Notes under the pieces: model-generated
Seen by the model: the letters and a program-made list of their open reading frames with translations, nothing else
What the model was told of the DNA's origin: nothing
Database searches by the model: none
Shown: positions 10,389-20,858 of the stretch, in pieces
Layout: each line of letters begins with the position of its first letter
Numbering within the stretch: position 1 is the stretch's first letter
Source: Stenogyne calaminthoides
Lineage: Eukaryota > Streptophyta > Magnoliopsida > Lamiales > Lamiaceae
Assembly: GCA_037126765.1 (NCBI GenBank)
Contig: JBBCBC010000001.1
Location: forward strand, 22,152,622 to 22,216,621
DNA: 64,000 nucleotides
Direction of reading: 5' to 3'
Position numbers and translations under genes: made by a program

Positions 10389-12803
10389 ATGCCTTCTAAG
10401 AAACTTCTTATGTTTTCTGTTGAGAGCTATGATCTATGGAGATTGAGAATGCAGGCACATCTGTATTCTAAGCATGAAAGAATGTGGAGAGTGGTTTCTG
10501 AAGGACCATTCAAATACACTGTTGCGAATCCCAGAATCACTGATACTGAGAGGAATGATCCCAGAGATGAATTTCTAAAACCTGATGATCAACTTACTCC
10601 TGATGAGAGAAAGTTAGTCAATTTAGACTACATTGCTAAAGATACTCTATATAACACTATTGATGATGGTGTTATGGGGATGATTTCTCACTGTGAAACT
10701 GCCAAAGAAATATGGGACACACTTGCTATCATGTGTCAAGGCACAGATCATATTAAGGAAAACAAACTTTCTGTTGCTATTGGAAAGTTTGACAGCTTTG
10801 AAATGGAAGATGGTGAATCCATTGAAAAACTGGAAGTTAGATTCACTAGCATTATGAATGACCTGAATGCTCTTGGGAAAAGATACCCACAGAGAGAAGT
10901 GGCACTGAAAATTCTTAGAGGATTATCTAAGAAATGGGATATACATGCTGTGGTGATTAAAAACACCAAAAATATTGATTCTATGCCATATCAACAAGTT
11001 TTCTCTGAACTGAAAGCTTATGAGTTTGTGATTGACAAGAAAACTATGAAATCTGACAACAAAGATGATTCTTCATCTAGCAAGAATGTGGCTTTCAAGG
11101 CCAAAGAGAAATCATGTAAATCTAAAGAGTCTGAGAACTCACTTGCCAAAAATCAGGATGAGCAAGAGGATAAGCTAGTACTGATGGCAAGGAGGTTTGA
11201 AAGACTCCATAACAGATATGGAAAATACAAGAAATATTACAGGAACAACAAGTACAAGAACAGGAATAACTCAGAAGTTGAGGACAGACTCACTGAGAAA
11301 AGGAAGGACCACAAAGCTGAAGGTTCCTCATCCAGAAAGAAGGACTCCAAGACCAAGGAGGAAAGTGATCAGGATGATGATACCAACAGATGATATAACT
11401 GCCAAAAGAAGGGCCACTTACAATATGATTGTCCTGAACTGAGTGCCAAAGAAAGAAATGAGAGACAAGCCAAGAGAGACAGGAAGATCTCCAGCAAGAA
11501 GGCTATGATTGCTGAAGAAGAAGAACAATCTGAAGAAGGATCCAGTTCTTCAGATGAGATATTCTCAGATAGTGACAGTGATGATGTCTGCCTTGTTGCT
11601 ATGGAGGAGGTAAATTCTTCTATCTTTGTTGTTGCTCCTACACAAGCACCTGAGTTATCAAGTTCATCTGTAACCAGTAACTTTGACCTGATGGATTCTT
11701 TTGAGAATCTTATGAAGGACTATTCTGTGTTACAAGGACTGCTCATAGAAACTCAAGAGCAGAATAAGGAACTGACTGCTGAGAATCTGAAGTGGAAAGA
11801 CTCTAAAAATGTTGAGATCACTTCTCAATTGATGGGAACTACTGATGAACTAGATATTCTGAAAGTACAACTCTCAGAAAAAGAGAAGGTAATAGAGATC
11901 CTGAATGAAAAATTAGAGAAATCCACTGAGGAGATTCAGCTTATCAGAACTGAGTTCAATGACCTCTATAAGAAGCATGAAACTCTAAAGAAAAGTGAGG
12001 ATAGTGCGCAGAGAAAGTTAGCTCTATTGAATTCTGCATCTAAAGTAATAGATGAAATTCAGACTTATCAAAGACCTGCAACTATAAAGGCTGGATTGGG
12101 ATATAATCCAGAGGGAACCTCACAAGGTCTTCTGAATGTTGCTTCTAGTAGCACCAAGACTGTCTTTGTTAAACCAGTGGCATGTACTAATCTTCATACT
12201 GAAGAACAGCCCAGTGTTTTGGATAAGGGTAAAGGACCTATGGTTTCAGAAAAACTGAAGGTTCAGGGAAGAAAGCCCAAACCTCAGGAAAATGCTAGAA
12301 AACCTGAACACTCAGTAGGGAATTTTCAGGCCAGTACTTCAAAGCCTCAGGCTAAGAATACCAACCTGAAGAGATCTGCACTGAACCATCAGAGGAATTT
12401 TCAGAAGAGAAACACTCAGCAGAGATATTCTCAACTGAAAAGACCAAGTCCTCAGATTACTGAAAGACCACAATTTCAGTACAGGCAACCTAAACCCCAC
12501 TTTCCTAAGGGTAAAGGTTTCCTGAACCCAAGTCAGCAGAGACAGAGACCAGCTACACCAAAGCCAATGCATTGGAACAAGAGGCCTGAACCCAAGAAGA
12601 ACTTTAAGGCTCATGTTCATGCTAAGGCTGGCACTCATACACAGGGTACTGCCAAGGCACCTAGGGTGATGAATGTGTATGTAGATGTTTATGAGAGACA
12701 AATCAGCCACTCTAAAGTAATTAGAGTTGTCAGGCAGATTTGGGTTCCAAAAGGTACAGCCAACCTGGTAAAACCCTACACCAAATGGGTACCTAAGACC
12801 TGA
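10389..12803 (+). pseudogene. gag: SIRE-A gag (capsid/nucleocapsid), one internal stop
   Basis: A single frame of about 804 codons starting at the first ATG after the PBS (MPSKKLLMFSVESYDLWRL). Residues ~10-230 resemble the copia gag (UBN2-type) domain. A zinc knuckle (CX2CX4HX4C type) lies near residue 335, but its first cysteine codon is TGA (11391-11393), truncating the protein. After it come an acidic Ser/Asp/Glu stretch (~373-395), a coiled coil (~438-558) and a Gln/Lys/Pro-rich basic tail ending WVPKT. This long C-terminal extension is typical of Sireviruses. Gag would form the cytoplasmic virus-like particle. The ending TGA (12801-12803) is conserved in SIRE-B and SIRE-C, so it is probably ancestral; pol continues in the same frame here. 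Confidence 0.85.
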
Positions 12804-14549
12804 TCTGTTTTTCAGGAGAAGAAAAAGGGCACTGAACTGAATGAAGACAGCATAACCCTGATGAGTGGAAATGAAGTAGCACCTACTGCATGGTATTTGG
12901 ACAGTGGATGTTCAAGACATATGACAGGATACAAGCATCTACTCAGTAACTATGTTGAGCAAAAAGGCCCTCAGATTACATTTGGAGATAACTCCAAAGG
13001 ACAGACTGAAGGATATGGAATTCTTGAAGTTGATTTTGTTCATATCCATGGTGTTTCATATGTGTCTGGTTTAAAGCATAACTTTCTTTCAATCAGTCAA
13101 TTCTGTGACAAATGATTCAGTGTTGAGTTCTCAAAGAACTTATGTTATGTGAAAGACAATGCTTCACAGAAAATTCTACTAACTGGTACTAGAAAGGGAA
13201 ATGTGTATCTTGCTAATTGGAGATCAACTCCTAAAGATACATGTTTGGTTGCAAAAAGTTCCACAGATACCAGTTGGTTATGGCACAAAAGACTGAATCA
13301 CTTAAACTTCAAAACCCTGAACAAACTTGCAAGATTAGCTCGTGTGAGGGGATTACCAAATGAAGTATTCAGTAAAGATCATGTATGTGATGCCTGTCAG
13401 AAAGTGTTGGGAGAAATCCTTGCAGTCTCCTGCCTTTAAGGTCAGTTGCGGCTCAAGACCCCTCGTTCGCTCGATTAAAGGCATAGTTGCGTGCCGCCCG
13501 TGGTGCCTCCTGCTAGGTATGGGTTAAGGGAATTAAAGTAGCACCTCACTACAAGTCCGGGCTTTTAGTCTAGTGGCAAGCGCTTGATCCTTCAGAAAGG
13601 AAAACAAATCAGAGCATCATTTAAAAGCAAAGTAGAAGTGTGTACTGACAGAATACTACAATTGTTACATATGGATCTCTTTAGTCCAGTAACACCTGTA
13701 AGCACTAATGGCAGGAAATATACACTTGTGGTAGTTGATGACTACTCTAGATACACATGGGTCATATTCTTACTCAGTAAGAAGGAGACTCAGACAAAAC
13801 TGCCAGAATTACTGAAAAGACTCAGCACTGAAAAGAATCCGAGTGTGGTCAAAATCAGATCAGATAAAGGCACTGAATTTATCAACCATATTATATCTGA
13901 TTATTGTGGAGCAAATGGAATAGCTCATGAAACATCGGCTGCAAGGACCCCACAACAGAATAGTGTTGCTGAAAGAAGAAATAGGACTCTGAAAGAAGCT
14001 GCAAGAACAATGATTGCTGAAGCTGATATTCCTAAGAGATTTTGGGCTGAAGCTATCAACACTGCATGCTACTCTCAAAACAGATCCATGCTGACCAAGA
14101 ATCAAGGAAAAACACCTTATGAGCTGTGGAATGAAATGAAGCCTCTTGTTTCTTTCTTTCGTGTGTTTGGTTGTAAGTGTTTCATACACAATAATGGTAA
14201 AGATCAGTTGAAGACTTTTGATAGCAAAGCTGATGAAGGGATATTCTTAGGATATTCTGAAGTCAGTAAAACCTTCAGAGTTTACAACTGTAGGACTCTT
14301 ATTGTGGAAGAAACACCTCATGTTGTTTTTTATGAGTCTACTTGTGTTCAGAAGAAACAAAAAGATGACTCAGGAGATATAATCAAGAGAATCACCAGAC
14401 TAAGCCTGAAGAAGAAGGATAAAACATCCTGTGAGCCTGAAAAGAAAAAGTCAATCACTTTCTATGAATGGAGTGAATCTGACTCAGATAAAGAAGCTCA
14501 GGATGGAAACACTCAGGATGGTGGGACTCAGGATAATAATTCTCCATGA
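12804..14549 (+). pseudogene. pol: SIRE-A pol part 1: protease and integrase
   Basis: Aspartic protease motif WYLDSGCSRHM with the catalytic Asp codon at 12900-12902. A TGA at 13113-13115 replaces a Gly codon present in SIRE-C. The integrase HHCC zinc region (WHKRLNHLN ... CDACQK) spans about 13279-13400 and is cut by a 187-bp insertion (13405-13591). The integrase core is open: Asp in LLHMDLF (13674), Asp in RSDKG (13863) and Glu in VAERRNRTL (13971), the last two giving DD35E spacing. The frame ends at 14549 in an acidic linker. The domains would cleave the polyprotein and insert cDNA, but stops make this copy non-functional. Confidence 0.88.
13405..13591. mobile_element. 187-bp insertion in SIRE-A integrase, SINE-like
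   Basis: It is absent from the homologous SIRE-C sequence and flanked by an 8-bp direct repeat TCAGAAAG (13397-13404, 13592-13599). It contains TTTTAGTCTAGTGGCAAGCG at the right end, which resembles a tRNA D-arm/A box, and GC-rich tRNA-like sequence on the left (GACCCCTCGTTCGCTCG). It looks like a rearranged or truncated tRNA-derived element. Insert plus duplication is 195 bp (65 codons), so the frame is kept downstream, although the insert itself contains stops. Confidence 0.65.
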
Positions 14550-16455
14550 AGGAAAGCCAACACACTGAAGCTGACAATCTGAACATACACCAGTTCAGAC
14601 TCAGGTATGTAATGCCGATGAAGATGTGGTCACAGCTGAGGCAAACTCTGAATCTATCAACCAAGGGGGAACAAATGTCTCTGACAATGTTCTGAATGGA
14701 ATTTCCCCTGAGGAAGATGATTCCCTTTCTCATTTTCTGTTGTTCCATGAGTTTAATGAATTACCTGAACCTAACATTTCTGATGTTGAGGACACTACTG
14801 AAGGGGGAACATCCTGGAGAAGATGGTTGGATAGTCATCCTACAAGTCAGATTGTGGGTGATCTATCATAAGGTGTCAAAATAAGAAGGTTCCATGGTGA
14901 AAGTGTTTTCTTCTGTTGCTTCCTATCTGAAAAGGAACCTACTGAGATTGAAGAAGCTCTTCAAGATTCATTCTGGATTATTGCTATGCAAGAAGAGCTG
15001 AATCAGTTCACAAGAAATGAAGTTTGGGAGCTAGTGGACAGACCTAAGAAGCACAATGTGATTGGAACTAAGTGGGTGTTCAAGAACAAGAGAGATGAAA
15101 ACAACAACATTGTGAGAAACAAGGCAAGGCTAGTTGCACAAGGTTATTCCCAAGAAGAAGGCTTGGACTATGATGAAACCTTTGCACATGTTGCAAGACT
15201 AGAAGCCATCAGATTGTTTCTTGCATATGCTGCCCACATGAAATTCACAGTCTATCAGATGGATGTGAAAAGTGCATTTCTGAATGGTGTGCTTAAAGAA
15301 GAGGTTTATGTGGAACAACCTTCTGGTTTCAGACAGAATGACCAAGTTTACAGGCTCAGAAAAGCCTTGTATGGTCTTAAACAAGCACCCAGAGCATGGT
15401 ATGATACACTTTCTCAATTTCTTACTGATCATGGTTTTACCAAAGGAACAGTTGATAGAACCTTGTTCAGGATTGAAGATGGGAAGGATATTTTACTAGT
15501 TCAGATTTATGTGGATGACATCATATTTGGATCTCCAAATCATCAAATGTGTGAGAAATTCTCAGCTTTGATGAAAGGAAAGTTTGAGATGTCTATGATG
15601 GGGGAGATGAATTTCTTTCTTGGACTTCAGGTGAAACAAACTAAGGAAGGAATCTTCATTAATCATGCAAAATACACCAGAGATCTGATTGCTAAGTATG
15701 GTGTACAGAATTGCAATGCAGTTAGAATTCCCATGAATACTAACTATAAGATGGATCCTGATCCTGAAGGCAAATCAGTAAATTACACTGATTATAGAGG
15801 GATCATTGGATCATTGCTATATCTCACAACAAGTAGGCCTGATATAACATTTACTATTGGGATATGTGCAAGATACCAAGTTAATCCTAAGGCTAGTCAC
15901 ATGGAGGCTGCCAAAAAGATTCTGAAATATCTTAAAGGCATTGTGAATAGGGGATTATGGTATCCAGCTGATGATAACCTTGAATTTACTGGTTATTCAG
16001 ATGCTGATTATGAAGGATGTAGAATTGACAGGAAGTCTACTACAGGAACTTGTCAATTCCTTGAAAGCAAACTGATATCATGGTTTTCAAAGAAACAGAC
16101 CTCAGTAGCAACCAGTACTACTGAAGCTTAATACATGGCTGTAGGAAGCTGTTGTGCACAGATTCTTTGGCTCAGACAACAATTGAGGGATTATAAGATT
16201 ATAGCCAATGAAGTACCCATATTTTGTGACAATAATAGTGTCATTGCTATTACACAAAATCCGGTATTGCACACCAGATGTAAGCATGTTGATATCAGAC
16301 ATCACTTCATCAGAGATCATGTAGAGAAGAAGGATATAAGGATGGAGAAAATTCATACTGATAAACAAAGAGCTGATATCTTGACTAAACCTTTGGCTGA
16401 ATCAAGATTTCAGGAACTATCAGTAGAATTAGGGATGTTGGATCCAGGTGAATGA
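14550..16455 (+). pseudogene. pol: SIRE-A pol part 2: reverse transcriptase and RNase H
   Basis: A frameshift between 14549 and 14626 separates this from integrase. A linker (14626-14871) ends in a TAA that replaces a Glu codon of SIRE-C. The RT is open from 14872 to 16131 with WELVDRPKKHNVIGTKWVF, the conserved YQMDVKSAFLNG, LYGLKQAPRAWY and the catalytic YVDD (15508-15519). RNase H follows (GYSDADYEGC; DNNSV; H-rich HVDIRHHFIRDH), but the catalytic Glu of the usual TEAEYMA motif is TAA (16129-16131). It ends ELGMLDPGE. The product would copy RNA to cDNA in the particle; this copy has three inactivating lesions. Confidence 0.88.
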
Positions 16456-17055
16456 ATTTCACTGAAGGGAGAAGTCCTTCAGGAGCATATAGTTATTCAG
16501 GGGGAATAACTCAGGACAAAATTTTCTCAGGACGGAAACTGAGACTCAGGACGAATTTTGTCAGGATCAATATTCGGTAAGGTTTATGTATTCAAATAAT
16601 CCTGAAGTTATATTGATACATGCATTAAATTCAGTATCATTTATTAACACAAGGGATTACTCAGTAATCATTTGAAATAAATGACAAAAGACCTGAACTT
16701 TTAAAGCGGGAATGTCTTTGACTGAAAAAGACGAACAGTCGCCTCGATTTCTGAGAATCGTCCATTTGTCAACCTATAAACTGCAACTTGCCTATTGTCC
16801 AGAAAGATAGCCAAAAATAGCCATATTTTCCTCGAGATTTTCTTTAAATCTCATATTAAATCTCAACCCTTCATCATATTTTCGAGATTTAATCACAATC
16901 ATTGATCTTTATTTTACAGATCATATATAAGCCAACTGTTAGCCCTCAATTGTTTATTTCTCACATTTAAACGATCAAAATTCCCAAATCCTCAAAACCT
17001 TCAAACCATTCAAACCCTTCATATACACTATACATAATCTTTTGTATCTATCATA
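16456..17055 (+). promoter_or_regulatory. SIRE-A spacer between pol and ORF3, candidate internal promoter
   Basis: 600 bp without coding homology. The first part is rich in TCAGGA words (TTCAGGAG, CTCAGGAC, GTCAGGATC). A TATA box CATATATAAG sits at 16922-16931, and the ORF3 ATG follows 132 bp further at 17056. The sequence between is C/A-rich, like a plant 5' leader. SIRE-C has the same layout with the TATA box 133 bp before its ATG, although surrounding sequence has diverged. Since pol and ORF3 are separated by many stops, ORF3 is unlikely to be made by read-through. Promoter activity is inferred. Confidence 0.55.
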
Positions 17056-20000
17056 ATGGAGTTCCCTAATTACTCGATGATCAAAGTTCTAGCAGAAACA
17101 GAGAAGCCGTACTTTGAACATGTCGTAGCCATGATCGACAACAAAGCAACCCAAGTAGAAGAAGAGGATCTAAACATGTTACGGATGGCTGGATTGACAC
17201 AACTGGTGAGCAATGTGCCAGAATCCGAACTAGCCCTGGAAGTGTTGCAGTTTGTTGTTAACCTTTGAGAAGGAGGACTGGTTTCGCAGCTAAGTTTTGG
17301 AACTTATGAGAAGTCGAAAGCAGAGGTGGTATGTTCTAAATAGGTAATTCTGTCCTTAGATGATATCAACTCTGAGTTTGAGTTAAGTGATAAAGGAGAA
17401 GATCCAGCATTGTATATGTCTGGTAGAGAACAAGAAATTTTGGACCGGTTTGCAGAAACCAAGGTGGAATTGAAAGGGGCTCTGCATAAACGGTGTTTAA
17501 ATCCCAAGTACAGAGTCTTAATCGACATTGTGGCAAAATTCTTGATGAGCACATCGGGAAGTCTTGAGCAGGTGAGCAGGAACAAGTTAAGGCTCATGGC
17601 TGCAATAGAGGATTCACCCTCTAAAGACTTCAACTGACTTAAATTCTTGATGGATTGCATTCTTCACCAAAATCAGAAACTGAAGTATGCAAAAGGTGCA
17701 TTCACTAAAAATGGGAAGGTCTTGTTTGGGACGAAGATCAGTTTTTTGATCGAAACCTTGCCCAGGGAGAATATGTTTCTGATTATAGGGGTAGAATTTT
17801 CCAGGACTCGGATCATGTTCTGAAAGCCTAAATCTCAGAAAAGAAAGGTTGCTCCATCAGGAAGCCGAAGCTCTATGATTCAGGAGGAATCTGAAGATCA
17901 GGATGATTCTAGTTCTGATCAGGATGATGTTGTGATTGCTGATATTGTCCAGAAGCCTGTCAGGATAGCATCAGTAAAACATCCTGAGGCTTCAGGGCAG
18001 GAGGAAAGAACGAAGCAATCTCATGACCTCCTGAGAATCAAGAGGGAAACTGGAGATAAACTGAAGAAAAAGACACTGGCTCCTCAGAAAAGAAAAAGAC
18101 TTCAAACTATTGCAGAGAAAGAGGCCAGTAATGCTGAAGAAACTCAAACTGAAGCTCAGCAAGAGAAAGAATCTCCACTTCAGGTGCTTGCTTAAGTAGT
18201 AAAAGATGTTCAGGAGCAAGACACTGAAGAACATGTATTCTCAGAGGTACTTGAAACTTCCCTGAGCACTGATAAAATTTCTCAGGAGATTTTCAAGGGA
18301 CCTCAGGAGCAGATGGAATCTCAGGACATACTGAGTTTGGATACTCTCCTGAAAGAACCATTCCTAGATCCTACAACACTGGAGCTTATTCAATCCGAAC
18401 CTGATGTTCCAGAAAGTCCTGAATTGAAGAAAGGAGAAGCGGAAGAAACAGAATGGCGAAGCAAGGGGGAACGGTTCATCTTGGACAGATACCCTGAGCT
18501 GAATGCCTATCCTGACCTTCAAGATATTTTCATCAGGCTCAGGACAACGGTTTATATCCTGAATTAGAACTCCCAGAGATGCTGAACATTGCCTCCTTCA
18601 GAGGAGAAGATTGGTGGAGTGCTGAGACTGCTGCTCTGACAGAGTTCTCAGGTTTCAGGAAAACCAAGCTCAGGATGAAAGTAGCTGATTTTGATGAACT
18701 TGTGAAACAGAAAGTACCTGAAAGAAAGAATGCTGAAACAGATGCATCCAGTTCTCATAATCAAGAAGAAGATGGGGATCAGGGAGGTGAAGGAGAGAAG
18801 CAATCTGAACAAGGAAAGGAACTTCAGAAAGATGCTGAGAAAGAGAAACACACTGAGAGTCAGATGGAGAAAGAAATTGATGCTGAACAGACTGATGTGA
18901 GACAACCTCAGACTGATGTTAGCACTCTTCAGGTACCTTTTGACACTATTATACATTATGCCGAAGTTACTGAAGTACCTAGCTTTAAATCTGTTGTTTC
19001 TGATATTCAGACTGAGGCTCGTTTGGAGCACCCAGCTCAGTTGGAGACAGTTGTACTACCTCCAGTGATTGACTTCACCCCAACCCTGGATGAACTGAAG
19101 AAGGTGGTACCAATGGTGGAGAAAGTGACTCAGATGGAGGAAATTTTAGCAAGTCAAACTCAAAAGTTGGACAATCTGAGCATCATCTGACATACTGCAA
19201 GTTCAAACAACTCTATCAAATAAGTTGACTGCACTGGATGAGAAGATTGATGGAGTAAAGACAGAACTCAATGCAAATATGGAGCAAAGATACCAGGCCA
19301 GGACTGCATATCTTGAGGCCAAGCTGGTTGAGAAGAATGAGCAATTAATCAAGACATCTGTTGAGGAAATGAGCACTCTGCTCATGTCCAAAATGACAGA
19401 GATGATGCATGAAGCCTTCTCAAAACAGTTTGCTCCACTGTCTGATGAATTCTCTATGGCAAAGAACTACATGATGCGGCTGGAAGATGAGCATGATCAA
19501 TTGGCTGGGGAGGTGCGAAGCTTAGGCAAAGAGCAATATCATATGGATACTGCATTATCCCAACTTCTCCCAAGGTATGATGCCAAAAAGGGGGAAAGGA
19601 CAGGTGCTAAAGGCAAATTAGATGAGTTGTTGGTACAAACCTTGGAGAAGAAAGACAAAGAAGAAGCTGATGCAAAGAAAATCATGGAAGCTCTGAAAGA
19701 GATTGAAGCCACGGAGAAATTGAAGTTCAAAGAAGTTGAAGAACCTGTCTTCACTCATACATCAGAACAGGTTGTTCAGGAGATTACACAAGAAAAGATG
19801 CTTGACAGAAAGAAGATTGAAACAAGCAAAACTGGTGAAGAACAAGCTAGACCAGAGAAGAGAAAAGCAGTTGCTTTTGTTGAACAAGAGAGGAAAAAGA
19901 AAACAAAAGTCAAAACCTGTTCAAAGGAAGCTTGTGGTAGAATTTGATGAATCTGAGGAAGAACCTGAAGAAGCTGAACCTGATACACAACCAAAGACCT

Positions 20001-20593
20001 TCGATACTAAGAAGACTCTGAGAGCTCTACAGATTGAGAAAGAAAAGAGAACTGTTGTTTCTGTTTCAGGTGCTCCACTGATCAGGAAGAAAAATGAAGA
20101 AGAGCAAAAGAGAAGGGGTGTATTCAAGAAGTTTATTGGCAAGAGGAGAGGTACTGAGAAGACTCAGAAATGGCCGCACATTGATAAGTGGATGCCTTTA
20201 CAGATCAATGATGCATGGGAGGAAATCAAGAGAACCTTCTGGTTCTATTATGAGATTCTGAGAGAATGGAGAGGGGACATCTCAGATAAGAATGAGGCAT
20301 TCATTGAATATTTGCTGACATTCTATCATGAGTACTTGCAGAAATGGATCAATTTGGCAGATGAGAACAACACTCAGATTGTTGCTCCAGGACCATACAT
20401 GTACCCTGCTCCAAGATTTGAGAATGGCTTTGTGAATGAAGCAGCCATCTCTCAGGAAATTGCTCAGTATGCTCTTCAACTAGGCCTAACAGGAAACAAT
20501 CCAGAGATCATCAAGGAAAGAGATGAATTGAAGAAGAGGTACTATGGGATGTTCAACTTGGAAGTACCAGAAGATGAGATTGAAGAAGATTGA
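17056..20593 (+). pseudogene. SIRE-A third ORF (Sirevirus env-like/ORF3), broken
   Basis: It occupies the position of the env-like ORF of Sireviruses, starting MEFPNYSMIKVL and ending MFNLEVPEDEIEED. Readable pieces in order: N-terminal segment (17056-17268); globular domain with GREQE...LNPKYRVLIDIVAKF and SGSLEQV...LRLMAAIEDSP (17345-17830); Lys/Glu-rich low complexity (17875-18195); acidic segment (18313-18567) ending at a TAG shared with SIRE-C; SFRGEDWW motif (18579-19190); coiled coil (19225-19750); C-terminal domain KWPHIDKWMP...EEIKRTFWFYYEILREWRG (20170-20593). I see no clear signal peptide or membrane helix, so an envelope role is doubtful. About four stops and several frameshifts break it. 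Function unknown. Confidence 0.75.
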
Positions 20594-20844
20594 AGACCTT
20601 TTGGTTATGTCTTCTGTTGTGAATTTTCATTGTAATCTGTAATTCTCATATCTTATCAATGAAAAGTTTATCTTTTATGCTCAAAGATAATATCTCATTA
20701 TCTTTTTACATGTGTTTAATAATTTGATATGCCTTTATGATTTGAAATTGTTGGGAGATATGCCATTTTGAATTGTAATAAACAAACTGAAACCTGGGTG
20801 ATAGGTTAGGTTTTCTTATGTAACAAGATGGTTTTGGCATCATC
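20594..20844 (+). other. SIRE-A 3' untranslated spacer
   Basis: T-rich sequence between ORF3 and the PPT. It includes ATGAAAAGTTTATC and TGTAATAAACAAAC words resembling plant polyadenylation signals, and one LTR-start-like motif AAATTGTTGGGAGATA at 20746-20761. SIRE-C has a homologous spacer (52561-52931). Confidence 0.5.
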
Positions 20845-20858
20845 AAAAAGGGGGAAAT
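20845..20858 (+). other. SIRE-A polypurine tract
   Basis: AAAAAGGGGGAAAT immediately before the 3' LTR, the plus-strand primer site. SIRE-C has AAAAAGGAGGAAAT at the same place and SIRE-D the same kind of tract on the minus strand. Confidence 0.85.
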
